64,000 nucleotides of DNA from assembly GCA_036493595.1 (NCBI GenBank), contig DASXPN010000008.1, positions 98,634-162,633 of the forward strand, given 5' to 3'. Position numbers and translations under genes: made by a program. The first letter of the stretch is position 1; each line of letters opens with the position of its first letter. The notes beneath the pieces were generated by a model, which was not told where the DNA came from, did not search any database, and saw nothing but the letters and a program-made list of their open reading frames with translations. Shown here piece by piece: positions 40,366-48,947 of the stretch. The DNA is from DATAES01 sp036493595. Lineage in GTDB: Bacteria > Actinomycetota > Acidimicrobiia > Acidimicrobiales > JACDCH01.

Positions 40366-40980
40366 TCACTCCATACTCAAACGAGCGCGCAGGTACTGCT
40401 CCTCCTCGGACAGCAACTGACAGAGCCGTTGCAGCCGCTCCTCGGGACCGGCCGCCAGCAACAGCTTCTGCTGGTCTGCAGGGCCGAGCGGCGCGACCGC
40501 GCACGCTTGGTAGGACCCGAGCACCGGGTCGTCGCTGAGCTCGATGGTGGCTTCGGCCGACGGGTCGCCGAGCTCCGCCTTCAACGCGAGTACCCGCCGT
40601 AGCTGCGCGAGCGCACCCTCGTACGCGGGCGCCATGTCCGCGAAGGACGACTCGTCGTCCCAGTCGTCGACGTCAGCCCGCGGGTACGGGTCATCGACGA
40701 GCCATTCGCGAACGCGCAGTCGACGGGCGCCGACAGTGGCGAGCATCCATCGCCCGTCGTCGAGCTCCGTCGCCTCGATGATGCGGGCCACGGTGCCGAC
40801 GGATGTGCGAACGTCGTCGCCGCCGACCTCGCTCCCCCGCTCGATCAGCACGACTCCGAACTCCCTGTCGCCGTCGACGCAATGACGGGCCAGCAGGCGA
40901 TACCGCGGCTCGAACACGTGCAACGGCAGGAACAGGCTCGGGAACAGCACTGTGCCGAGCGGGAACATCGGCAGCTCCAT
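40366..40980 (-). CDS. LON substrate-binding-domain protein
   Basis: A 204-residue stand-alone protein matching the N-terminal domain of Lon protease (MELPMFPLGTVLFPSLFLPLHVFEPRYRLLARHCVDGDREFGVVL...VGTVARIIEATELDDGRWML), followed by a helical part. It lacks AAA and protease domains. Such proteins are common in actinobacteria and have no established role. Its ATG shares one base with the stop of the PBP4-type gene (TGATG). Confidence 0.88.
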   Translation of the reverse strand: MELPMFPLGTVLFPSLFLPLHVFEPRYRLLARHCVDGDREFGVVLIERGSEVGGDDVRTSVGTVARIIEATELDDGRWMLATVGARRLRVREWLVDDPYPRADVDDWDDESSFADMAPAYEGALAQLRRVLALKAELGDPSAEATIELSDDPVLGSYQACAVAPLGPADQQKLLLAAGPEERLQRLCQLLSEEEQYLRARLSME

Positions 40981-42404
40981 CAGCCCGACTTCGGTCCGAG
41001 TGCAGACACGTCAGGGGTCTCGGGGTACTGGTCGAGGATCGTTCCCAGTTGGTCCTCGAGGCCGACCTGGTCGGTCGTGATCTTTTGGGGATCGGGCACG
41101 TTCATGATGAATGCGAAGCTCATCTGTGCGCCGTGCGACGTCTGCAGGTAGCCCGCCAGCGCCGTGGCCTGGTTCAGAGTGCCGGTCTTCGCCCGCAGCC
41201 GCCCGACGACCGGGGTTCCGAGGAAGCGCACATCGAGCGTGCCGGTCTGCCCCGCGACCGGTAGCCCGTTGGCGAGCGTCGATCCCGGACCTTCCGCGTC
41301 CAAGAGCGCCTGCATCAATGCGCACGTCTCCTGATCCTGGGACGCCAAGCCCGAGCCGTCGACCTGCGCGGTGCCGTCGATCGGCAGGTTCCTCTGCTGC
41401 AGCGTCTGGCGGATGGCCGCAACGCCGTTGAGTGTCGTGCCGGCCCCCGAAGCGTGCAGACCGAGCTCCTTGGTGAGCAACTCGGCGGTGTCGTTGTCGC
41501 TCTCGAGCGTCATGGCGTTGACGATCTGATCGAGCGGCTGTGATTCGATCTTCGTGATCTCGGGCGCGTCGGCAGGTGCGGTGCTCGCCCCCGGCGGGCC
41601 GTCGATGACGACACCGCGCGCGTCGAGGAGCTGTGTCAGCTGGTTCGCGGCTTCCACGCCCGGGTCCGCGGCGGGCGTCTCCTTCGGCGTCGACGCGTTG
41701 TAGGTCGGAGGGAACTGAGTGAGCCCGTCGTTCACCATCAGTGAGCTGAGAGGCCCGACCTCGGCTTCGGTCGCGAACCGCGCCGGCCATGCCGGGTTGT
41801 AACGGACTTGGTCGTAGCGCGACTCGTCACCCTGGATGCTGCCCTGCACCTCGTGCACGCCCGCGGCCACGACCTGGTCGGCCAGCGCTTCGAGGCTCGT
41901 GTGCGTCACCGGTTGATGTTTGAAGTGGGCGACGTACGGGTCGGTCATCAACAGCGGGTCACCGCCGCCGACCAACCAGAGGTTGCCGTCGACCACGCCA
42001 TCCTGCGCCGCGGCGCCTTTGATCGAGGTGGTGAAGACGGAGCTCGGGCCGAGCAATGAGAGCGCGGCCTCCGCGGTGGTGAGCTTCTCGACCGACGCCG
42101 GCACCAGCGGCATCGTCGGGTTCGAGCTGAACACGACCCGGCCGCTCACCGCGACGGTGAGACATGACGTCGCCGGCGCCTGCGCGAGGAGATCGTTCAG
42201 GTGCGCGACGAGACGGCGATCGGCAACTGGGGCGGCGACGAGCTCGGGCACGCGGCGGGCGGAAAGTACCGGCGTGATCGTCGATCGCTCGCCGCCGGCA
42301 GTGGCGGCCGCCAGCGCAGGTGCGCGCTCCGCTTGCACCGCGACCGCGAGGGAGCCCACCAACGCGATCGAAAGCGCCGTAGCGAGCACCGTCCACCGAT
42401 TCAA
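40980..42404 (-). CDS. dacB: D-alanyl-D-alanine carboxypeptidase/endopeptidase, PBP4 (S13) type
   Basis: An exported penicillin-binding protein, about 474 residues from the TTG at 42404. It has an N-terminal signal helix (WTVLATALSIALVGSLAVAV), the active-site SxxK in PASVEKLTT (Ser104, Lys107), SxN in ESDNDTAE and KTG in RAKTGTLN. It trims peptidoglycan stem peptides. The start is uncertain: TTG 42404 lies 7 nt after the upstream stop, while an ATG at 42536 would overlap the upstream gene by 125 nt and prepend a Ser/Thr/Pro-rich stretch. Confidence 0.88.
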   Translation of the reverse strand: MNRWTVLATALSIALVGSLAVAVQAERAPALAAATAGGERSTITPVLSARRVPELVAAPVADRRLVAHLNDLLAQAPATSCLTVAVSGRVVFSSNPTMPLVPASVEKLTTAEAALSLLGPSSVFTTSIKGAAAQDGVVDGNLWLVGGGDPLLMTDPYVAHFKHQPVTHTSLEALADQVVAAGVHEVQGSIQGDESRYDQVRYNPAWPARFATEAEVGPLSSLMVNDGLTQFPPTYNASTPKETPAADPGVEAANQLTQLLDARGVVIDGPPGASTAPADAPEITKIESQPLDQIVNAMTLESDNDTAELLTKELGLHASGAGTTLNGVAAIRQTLQQRNLPIDGTAQVDGSGLASQDQETCALMQALLDAEGPGSTLANGLPVAGQTGTLDVRFLGTPVVGRLRAKTGTLNQATALAGYLQTSHGAQMSFAFIMNVPDPQKITTDQVGLEDQLGTILDQYPETPDVSALGPKSG

Positions 42405-42411
42405 CGTGTGC

Positions 42412-43905
42412 TCAAGCTCGTCGTCGGCGGTGCTGCGCGTACTGCCAGAGGTACCCGAGCGCGGTGACGGCGCGGTTGGCCGAGGCGTAGCAGAGCTGTC
42501 CGCTGTCCCGGCAGCCCGCGACGGCAGGATTGTCACGATCGACGATCGCGAGCTCGGTGGCGGTCAGGATCGGCTTGCCCACCTCGGCGGACAGGGCGGC
42601 GGCCGTCTCGGTGAAGCGCCGGTCCTGGCGCTCGTGGTAGCCGACGATGCGTTCGAGACCGTGATCGGGGTAGAAGCGCCCCTCACGCTCCATCCGCCCT
42701 TGGTTCCCCTGGATGCCCAGGCCGAGCAACACAACGCTGTCGACCTCGGGATGGCGCGCCACCACCTCGAGCACCGTCGGGATCGTGTCCTTCGTCTCGC
42801 CACCAGCCATGTCGATGGGATTGTTGCGGCTCCAGCGGGGCGGGAGGTGTCGGTCCAGCTCCGCCTTCAGGTCGTCGGGCAACGGCAGCAGGCTCAGGCC
42901 CCGCGTACGGCTGACCGCGTCGGCCGTCACGACCCCCCAACCGCCGGCGGTCGACACGACGCAGACGTTCGGGCCCTTCGGCAGTGGCTGCGTCGCGAAC
43001 GTCGCCGCCGCCTCGTACGCCTCTTCGACGGTCGCGGCGCGCACGACTCCGGCTTGGCGGCACGCGCCATCGAAGACGCGGTCGTCGGTGGCGAGGCTGC
43101 CCGTGTGGCTCGCGGCCGCCCGCGCACCCACATCGGACGCGCCGCCCTTGACAACGACCAGCGGCATCCGCGCGGACACCGACCTCATGCGCTCGAAGAA
43201 CTCGCGCCCATCGCGGATGCCTTCGACGTACGCGAGACCGACGTCGGTCTCGGGATCGTCCGCGTAGAAGTCGAGAAAGTCCGGCACGTTGACCGACGCC
43301 GCGTTGCCCGCGCTCACGGCACGGCTCACGCCGACGCCGTAATGCAGTGCGTAGTTCATGAAGCTCGACACGAAATTGCCCGACTGGCTGGCGATGCCGA
43401 TACGGCCGGCCGGCGGGTACGGCGCAACGATCTGCGCGCACATGCGCGCCGGCGTCGAGATCACGCCTTGCCCGTTGGGCCCCACGAGCAGGATGCCCAG
43501 CTCATCCGCGACGCGCACGAGCTCGTCCTGCGCGCGCTGGCCTTGCTCGCCCGCTTCGCCGTACCCGGCCGACGTGAGGAACGCGGCGCGCACACCCTTC
43601 GCCGCGCACTTGCGCAACAGGTCGATGTTCGCCTTCGCGGGTGTGCACACGAAAACGAGATCGGCTTCGCCACCGGGCAGATCATCGACGTCGGCGACCG
43701 TGTCGATGTCGAGTACGGGCGTGCCTTCAAGGTTGGTGGCGAAGACCTTGCCGCGGTAGCCGGCCGCGAGGATGTTGTGCAGCGCGACGAACCCGAACTT
43801 GCCCGGGTGTGTCGATGCCCCGGCAACGATGATCCCCTTCGGGTCGAACAACGCGTGGAAGTCACGCGCCTTGTTCGTGTTCGTCGTGTCGGTGTCCGTG
43901 CTCAT
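42412..43905 (-). CDS. acyl-CoA synthetase (NDP-forming) alpha-type subunit
   Basis: A 497-residue CoA-binding/ligase protein. It has an N-terminal CoA-binding Rossmann domain (GIIVAGASTHPGKFGFVALHNILAAGYRGKVFATN) and succinyl-CoA-ligase-like domains. In those domains the phospho-histidine region is AAASHTGSLATDD (the acceptor His) and LLVGPNGQGVISTP is the glycine-rich loop. With the ATP-grasp subunit upstream it would interconvert acyl-CoA plus ADP/Pi and acid plus ATP plus CoA. It overlaps the partner gene by 4 nt. Confidence 0.87.
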   Translation of the reverse strand: MSTDTDTTNTNKARDFHALFDPKGIIVAGASTHPGKFGFVALHNILAAGYRGKVFATNLEGTPVLDIDTVADVDDLPGGEADLVFVCTPAKANIDLLRKCAAKGVRAAFLTSAGYGEAGEQGQRAQDELVRVADELGILLVGPNGQGVISTPARMCAQIVAPYPPAGRIGIASQSGNFVSSFMNYALHYGVGVSRAVSAGNAASVNVPDFLDFYADDPETDVGLAYVEGIRDGREFFERMRSVSARMPLVVVKGGASDVGARAAASHTGSLATDDRVFDGACRQAGVVRAATVEEAYEAAATFATQPLPKGPNVCVVSTAGGWGVVTADAVSRTRGLSLLPLPDDLKAELDRHLPPRWSRNNPIDMAGGETKDTIPTVLEVVARHPEVDSVVLLGLGIQGNQGRMEREGRFYPDHGLERIVGYHERQDRRFTETAAALSAEVGKPILTATELAIVDRDNPAVAGCRDSGQLCYASANRAVTALGYLWQYAQHRRRRA

Positions 43906-44546
43906 GCGCGCGTCTCCACCAACGCGTCGACAGCCACCGGTGCGCCCTCGACGATGATCAGCGGGTTCACGTCCGCGCTCGCGATCTCCGGATGCGCGAC
44001 CGCGGCATCCGACAACCCGACGAGTACCGCGACCAACTTCTTCCGATCGATCGCGGGCTCGCCCCGGAACGCGCCGAGCAATCGCTGCGTCGCGAGGTCG
44101 TCGATCATCTCCTCCGCGTCGACCGCGGTGATCGGCACCAGTCGGAACGCCACGTCGGCGACGGCCTCGGCGAGGATGCCGCCGACACCGAGCATCACCG
44201 TCGGCCCGAAAGTCGGATCGTCGGACAAGCCGGCGATCAGCTCCCGCTTGCCCGACACCATCGGTGCGAGCAACACCGCGACGTCCCCGTCGTCCGGAGT
44301 TGCCGCCGCGAGCAGCTCCTCGGTGGCAGCCCGCACCGCAGCTTCGTCGCCGAGACCGAGTCGCACGAGGCCGCGCTCGGTCTTGTGGGCGATCGCGGCG
44401 CCGCACAACTTGGCGACGACGGGGAAGCCCATCTGCGCTGCCGCGGTGGCTGCTTCTTCGGGACTGTTGGACAGGCGCTCGTCGAGCACGGGCACGCCGT
44501 GGTGCGCGAGCAATCGTTTCGAGTCCGCTTCGGACAGGGTGGGCAT
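43902..44546 (-). CDS. acyl-CoA synthetase (NDP-forming) ATP-grasp subunit
   Basis: A 214-residue ATP-grasp_5 protein (SEADSKRLLAHHGVPVLDERLSNSPEEAATAAAQMGFPVVAKLCGAAIAHKTERGLVRLGL...GVGGILAEAVADVAFRLVPI), the nucleotide-binding half of a split ADP-forming acyl-CoA synthetase. The closing AHPEIASADVNPLIIVEGAPVAVDALV is the usual C-terminal motif. It leads the operon that continues with the alpha-type subunit and probably dacB. Confidence 0.87.
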   Translation of the reverse strand: MPTLSEADSKRLLAHHGVPVLDERLSNSPEEAATAAAQMGFPVVAKLCGAAIAHKTERGLVRLGLGDEAAVRAATEELLAAATPDDGDVAVLLAPMVSGKRELIAGLSDDPTFGPTVMLGVGGILAEAVADVAFRLVPITAVDAEEMIDDLATQRLLGAFRGEPAIDRKKLVAVLVGLSDAAVAHPEIASADVNPLIIVEGAPVAVDALVETRA

Positions 44547-44586
44547 CGGGCCGACATCGTAGGAGGGTCACGTAAGTTGCCTCCTC

Positions 44587-45900
44587 ATGGCGTGGCCGAT
44601 CGCGGGGATCATCGAGGGTTTCTACGGCCGGCCGTGGACGTGGGACGAGCGGGCCGACGTGATGCGCTTCTGTCACGAGCGCGGCATGCACGACTACGTC
44701 TACGCGCCGAAGGACGATCCGAAGCACCGCGCGGACTGGCGCTCGCCGTACGACACCGAGACGCTCGACGGCTTCGCCCGCCTCGCCGGCGAGGACACCC
44801 TGCGGGTCGGATTCGGCATCTCCCCCGGGCTGTCCATCGACTACGCGTCCGCCGAGGATCGCGACGCGCTGGCGGCGAAGGTCGATCAAGTCGTCGGCGT
44901 CGGCGTCGACTTCGTGTGCCTCGCGCTGGACGACATCCCGTTCGGCGGCGGCGAGCAAGGCAAGGCCCACGCCGCGCTCACCTCGTGGTTACGCGCCCAC
45001 CTCGGCGATCGCGCCTCGCTGGTGCTCGTCCCCACGGAGTACGTCGGCAGTCACGCGACCCCGTACCTGTCCGCGCTGGCCGAAGGAGTGCCCGACGACG
45101 TCCCGATCGCCTGGACGGGCGACGCGGTCGTCAACGCCGCGATCACCGTGGACGAAGCGACCACTCGAGCGGCGACGCTCGGCGGCCGGCATCCGCTCGT
45201 ATGGGACAACTTTCCCGTCAACGACGGGATCATGACCGAGCGCTTGCATCTCGGTCCGCTGTGGGGTCGCGAGCCGGGGCTCGTCGACACGTGCTCGGGC
45301 TACCTCGCCAACCCGATGATGCAACCGCGCGCGTCGAAGCTGCCGCTCGCCTCGATCGCCGCGTGGCTGCGCGGCGGCAACCCGCTGAGCGCGTGGGCGG
45401 CCGAGGCCGAGGCGATGCAGTTGCGGGTGTTCGCGGAAGCGTGCGACGGGGCGGTGCCGGGCGCACTCGTCGAGCATGCCGTCGAGTGGATCGACGACGA
45501 CCGCGGCTGGGCGAACGCCTCGGCGCCGCTCCGTCACTGGATGGAGGACGCCGTCGAGTGCGCTGCACCGGGCCTCGGCGGCGAGGTCGACGCATGGTTG
45601 GAGCAAGTGCACGTCGAGGCGCGCCTCGCGCTCGACGCGCTCCGACTCGTCGACCTCGCCCGCGAGGAACGATTCAACAAAGGCATACAGATCGCGTTGG
45701 GGGTCGGTCTCGGATGGACGGCCGTGCGTCGCGCCACCACGACGGTCATGGGTTCGCGCTTCGGACTGCAGCCTGCGCTCGGTCAGCGCGCGGATGGCAC
45801 ATGGTCGTTCCGAGCGGAGTCCATCATCGAGAACCAGAACGCGGTCGACGCGCTCGTCCGCGCCGCGCTCAACCTGTTCGCGACACGATCGACCCGCTGA
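44587..45900 (+). CDS. GH84 beta-N-acetylglucosaminidase (hyaluronidase/O-GlcNAcase family)
   Basis: A 437-residue cytoplasmic (no signal peptide) glycosidase opening with the hallmark IAGIIEGFYGRPWTWDERADVMRFC and YVYAPKDDPKHRADWR. The catalytic Asp pair is Asp115-Asp116 in LALDDIPF, which acts by substrate-assisted catalysis on beta-GlcNAc. A C-terminal helical part follows the TIM barrel. A nagA gene 1.5 kb downstream suggests use of released GlcNAc. Confidence 0.88.
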   Translation: MAWPIAGIIEGFYGRPWTWDERADVMRFCHERGMHDYVYAPKDDPKHRADWRSPYDTETLDGFARLAGEDTLRVGFGISPGLSIDYASAEDRDALAAKVDQVVGVGVDFVCLALDDIPFGGGEQGKAHAALTSWLRAHLGDRASLVLVPTEYVGSHATPYLSALAEGVPDDVPIAWTGDAVVNAAITVDEATTRAATLGGRHPLVWDNFPVNDGIMTERLHLGPLWGREPGLVDTCSGYLANPMMQPRASKLPLASIAAWLRGGNPLSAWAAEAEAMQLRVFAEACDGAVPGALVEHAVEWIDDDRGWANASAPLRHWMEDAVECAAPGLGGEVDAWLEQVHVEARLALDALRLVDLAREERFNKGIQIALGVGLGWTAVRRATTTVMGSRFGLQPALGQRADGTWSFRAESIIENQNAVDALVRAALNLFATRSTR

Positions 45901-45943
45901 CGGACAGCACCGCCATCGTCGGGACGGCCAGGTTGGAACCACG

Positions 45944-46555
45944 TCAGGGTTGGAGGGCGGCGCTCACGAAGTCGCGGATGTGTTCGAAGCGCGCCTCGAG
46001 GGCGGCGTCGGACAGCGGATTGCGGTCGAGCAACCCGATCATGAAGGGAACGTCGCTGAAGTAGCTGAGCAACGCGCCGTAGCCGGTGAGGATCAGCTGC
46101 TCGGGATCGTGCCGGCGGAAGATGCCCTCGTCGATGCCGCGCTCGAAGTACGCCACGGCGCGGAGGAACAGCGGCCGCAGCGATGCGCCGACGTCGACGC
46201 CGAGATGATTCTGGCTGTCGAGTGCCTCGCGACGGACCAGCCGCACGAAGTCCGGGTTGGCCTTGAAGAAGTCGAACGCGGCGCGCAGCACATGATCGAC
46301 CTTGCTCCACCCTTCCTCGAGGGTGGGTTCGGCCACCGCCTTTTCGACCCGCTCGAACCAGTCGGCCATCGCGACCTCGAACACCTCGCGATACAGCGCT
46401 TCCTTCGAGGCGAAGTGGTGCAACACGCTCGGCCGGCGGATGCCCACCGCGCCGGCGATGTCGTTCAGTGACGTGCCGTCGAAGCCGGACGCCGCGAAGT
46501 GTCGCGTCGCCTCGCGCAGAATGGCCTCGCGGGTCGACTCGATCCCGTTCACCAC
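45944..46555 (-). CDS. TetR-family transcriptional regulator
   Basis: A 203-residue repressor-type protein. It has an N-terminal helix-turn-helix (about 8-55: REAILREATRHFAASGFDGTSLNDIAGAVGIRRPSVLHHFASKEALYREVF) and a C-terminal all-helical ligand domain. It is divergent from the acyl desaturase gene, with a palindromic site between the two starts. It is therefore likely an autoregulator that also controls desaturase expression in response to a fatty-acyl ligand, as FabR and DesT do. Ligand and direction of control are inferred. Confidence 0.9.
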   Translation of the reverse strand: MVNGIESTREAILREATRHFAASGFDGTSLNDIAGAVGIRRPSVLHHFASKEALYREVFEVAMADWFERVEKAVAEPTLEEGWSKVDHVLRAAFDFFKANPDFVRLVRREALDSQNHLGVDVGASLRPLFLRAVAYFERGIDEGIFRRHDPEQLILTGYGALLSYFSDVPFMIGLLDRNPLSDAALEARFEHIRDFVSAALQP

Positions 46556-46611
46556 GGCGTCAGGGTACCCACGGGCGTCTCTGACGAGGGGTTTCCCGGC
46601 CCGCGTTGTCT

Positions 46612-46629
46612 ACCTACTGGTCGGTAGGT
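46612..46629. promoter_or_regulatory. candidate TetR operator ahead of the desaturase gene
   Basis: ACCTACTGGTCGGTAGGT forms 6-bp inverted arms (ACCTAC/GTAGGT) around 6 nt. It lies 18 nt before the desaturase ATG (46647) and 57 nt before the regulator start. The size, symmetry and position suit binding of a TetR dimer. Confidence 0.7.
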
Positions 46630-46646
46630 TACCGTTGCCGCTTCCC

Positions 46647-47387
46647 ATGACTTCGCTAGCGATCGCTCTCATTGTCGGATTTGTCGTATGCCAGGTGGCG
46701 ACGTTGGCCACCACCGTGTACCTGCACCGCGCCCTGTCACACCGGGCGATCGCGATGCGGCCTGGCTACGCATTCGTGTTCCGGGCCCTGCTCTGGATCA
46801 CCACCGGCATCCGGCCGCGGGAATGGGTCGCGGTCCACCGCAAGCACCATGCGTTCACCGACGTGGACGGCGATCCCCACTCCCCCAAGCTTCTCGGATG
46901 GGTGACCGTGCAGATCGGCAACGTCGGCCTGTACCGCAAGGTGGCGAGCGACCCCGAACAGGTGCGCCGCTACGCCCGCGACCTGCCCGCGGACCGCTGG
47001 GATCGAGTGCTGTTCGACCGTGCCTGGCTCGGCCTGGCCATCGGCATCTCGATCCTCATCGTGACCTTCGGTCCTTGGGTCGGCCTCCTCGCCGCGATCT
47101 TCCACACCGGCATGTACCTCGGGCTCAATGCCGCGGTGAACGCAATCACGCACACGTTCGGTGACCGACCCTTCGACAACACCGCCACGAACCTGCAATG
47201 GCTGGCGCTCCTCACGGTCGGCGAGGGTCTGCACAACAACCACCACGCCGCGCCGACCTCCGCGAAGTTCTCCCTGCATCCCGGAGAGATCGATCTGGCG
47301 TGGCCGCTCATCGCAGTGTCGCGTCGAATGAGGTTGCTCACGGTGCGCCACGACGAGGTCAAGCTGAAGCAACCCGCCGGGGTGTAA
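46647..47387 (+). CDS. acyl-CoA/fatty-acid delta-9-type desaturase
   Basis: A 246-residue integral membrane di-iron desaturase with the three histidine boxes HRALSH, HRKHH and HNNHH, and hydrophobic segments around them. It is short for the family, missing an extended C-terminus. It introduces a double bond into a saturated acyl chain and needs an electron donor such as ferredoxin or rubredoxin. ATG at 46647 follows the palindromic operator. Long in-frame upstream sequence is antisense to the TetR gene. Confidence 0.9.
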   Translation: MTSLAIALIVGFVVCQVATLATTVYLHRALSHRAIAMRPGYAFVFRALLWITTGIRPREWVAVHRKHHAFTDVDGDPHSPKLLGWVTVQIGNVGLYRKVASDPEQVRRYARDLPADRWDRVLFDRAWLGLAIGISILIVTFGPWVGLLAAIFHTGMYLGLNAAVNAITHTFGDRPFDNTATNLQWLALLTVGEGLHNNHHAAPTSAKFSLHPGEIDLAWPLIAVSRRMRLLTVRHDEVKLKQPAGV

Positions 47388-47396
47388 GACCGCGCC

Positions 47397-48497
47397 GTGC
47401 AGCGGCTGCCGGCAGCGAGGGTCGTGACGCCGACCCGCATCACCGGACCCGCGGTCGTCAGCATCGACGGCAGCCGCATCGTCGGCATCGAGCCCACGCG
47501 CGAGTCGGTCCCCGACCGAACGATCGCACCGGGGTTCGTCGATCTCCAGGTCAATGGCATCGGCGCCATCGACATCGCGGCCGCGTCGGGCGAGGACTGG
47601 GACGAGCTCGACACCGCGTTGCTCGCGCAGGGTGTCACCACGTGGTGCCCGACCCTCGTGACCGCGCCACTCGACGCGTACGCGGCACCACTCGAACGTG
47701 TCGCGTGGGCAGCCGCACGCCAGCGGGACCACGATCGGGTTCGCCCGTCGATCGCCGGCGCGCACCTCGAAGGTCCGTTCCTCGGCGGCGCGCCCGGCGC
47801 CCATCCGGCGCAACTCATCCGTCCGCCCGATGGCGCGTGGTTGGCCGCGCTGCCACCCATCGTCAAGGTCGTCACGCTCGCACCGGAGGCCGCCGGCGCG
47901 ATCGACACCATCGAAGCGTTGCGCGACCGGCACGTGCTCGTGTCGATGGGCCACTCGACCGCGACGTACGAGGAAGCGACCAGGGCCATCGATGCCGGCG
48001 CGCGACTCGTCACCCACTGCTTCAACGGCATGGCGCCGCTGCACCACCGCGAGCCGGGCCTGCTCGGTGCCGCGCTGACCGACGACCGAGTCTCGGTGTC
48101 GTTGATCGCGGATCTCGTGCACGTACATCCGGCTGCGATCGCGCTCGCGTTCCGCGCCAAGCGCCAAGGCCGCCTGGCGCTCGTGACCGATGCAGTGGCG
48201 TGGCAACGCGGGACGGTGGGCGAGGTGCGGATGACGTTCGACGGGAGCGCGCCGCGGCTCGCGGACGGCACGCTCGCCGGTTCCGCACTCACGATGGACG
48301 CGGCACTACGCAACGTCGTCCAACACTGCGGAGTGTCGCTGCTCGATGCGGTTCATGCCGCGACCGCGACACCGGCGGGTCTGTTAGGGCTCGAGGACCG
48401 CGGCGAGATCCTTCCGGGGCGGCGCGCCGACCTGGTGGCGCTCACCCCTGATCTCGAGGTCGAGCGCACATGGGTGGGTGGTCGCGAGGCTGGGTAG
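47397..48497 (+). CDS. nagA: N-acetylglucosamine-6-phosphate deacetylase
   Basis: A 366-residue amidohydrolase-fold enzyme that converts GlcNAc-6-P to GlcN-6-P and acetate. Characteristic motifs are IAPGFVDLQVNGIGAIDI, GAHLEGPFL (metal Glu), VSMGHSTATY, THCFNGMAPLHHREPGLLG and VTDAVAW (catalytic Asp). GTG at 47397 lies 9 nt after the desaturase stop, so they may be cotranscribed. The last 27 nt of the gene are duplicated just downstream. No nagB lies nearby. Confidence 0.92.
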   Translation: MQRLPAARVVTPTRITGPAVVSIDGSRIVGIEPTRESVPDRTIAPGFVDLQVNGIGAIDIAAASGEDWDELDTALLAQGVTTWCPTLVTAPLDAYAAPLERVAWAAARQRDHDRVRPSIAGAHLEGPFLGGAPGAHPAQLIRPPDGAWLAALPPIVKVVTLAPEAAGAIDTIEALRDRHVLVSMGHSTATYEEATRAIDAGARLVTHCFNGMAPLHHREPGLLGAALTDDRVSVSLIADLVHVHPAAIALAFRAKRQGRLALVTDAVAWQRGTVGEVRMTFDGSAPRLADGTLAGSALTMDAALRNVVQHCGVSLLDAVHAATATPAGLLGLEDRGEILPGRRADLVALTPDLEVERTWVGGREAG

Positions 48498-48547
48498 CTG
48501 TGGGTGGCCGCGGGGCCGGAGGGTGGGTGGTGGCGAGGCCGGGTAGC
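48472..48547 (+). repeat. 27-bp imperfect direct repeat at the nagA 3' end
   Basis: 48472-48498 (end and stop of nagA) and 48521-48547 match at 25 of 27 positions (GGGTGGGTGGT...GGGTAGC). The second copy lies just before the next gene start. It may be a local duplication that left a decayed copy of the gene end. Confidence 0.65.
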
Positions 48548-48555
48548 TTCCGCTC

Positions 48556-48945
48556 GTGCGGATCATCGCTGCGGTCTTCATCGACACGATCCAGTTGCGG
48601 GAAGCGCCGGGTCCTTCGACGCGCATCGATCTCGGTGGCGTGAAGTTCTCCGAAGTCGCAACGTCCGCAGTGCCGGTGACGATCGAACCGCACCTCGTCG
48701 TGCTCGCGCATCGCCCCGCCGAGCACAAAGGTGAGGCCGCGCTCGAGGTGACGTACCACCGCGACGGCGAGCAGGTGGCGCGCAACGTGCAAATGCTGTC
48801 GGTCGAGCCCGACAAGTTCACCTACCGGCTCGTGCGCGCAGAGTTGACCTTCGAGGACTACGGCACCGTCGAAGCGCGTTGCAGCCTGGACGGTGCGGAG
48901 CCGATCGTCGTGCCGTTCACACTCCTTCCGCCCGAGGACTCGTAA
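48556..48945 (+). CDS. conserved hypothetical beta protein (DUF6941-like)
   Basis: A 129-residue protein predicted to be a single beta-sandwich (MRIIAAVFIDTIQLREAPGPSTRIDLGGVKFSEVATSAVPVTIEPHLVVLAH...DKFTYRLVRAELTFEDYGTVEARCSLDGAEPIVVPFTLLP). It resembles the DUF6941 group of uncharacterised actinobacterial proteins by its opening and closing strands, but I am not certain. The start is GTG at 48556. It is 2 nt before the FIST gene and probably cotranscribed. Confidence 0.6.
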   Translation: MRIIAAVFIDTIQLREAPGPSTRIDLGGVKFSEVATSAVPVTIEPHLVVLAHRPAEHKGEAALEVTYHRDGEQVARNVQMLSVEPDKFTYRLVRAELTFEDYGTVEARCSLDGAEPIVVPFTLLPPEDS

Positions 48946-48947
48946 GC

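Noticed and set aside
42405..42536. ATG at 42536 as the dacB start
   Set aside because: It would overlap the upstream coding sequence by 125 nt with a Ser/Thr/Pro-rich stretch and place the signal peptide internally. TTG 42404 fits better, though it is not certain.
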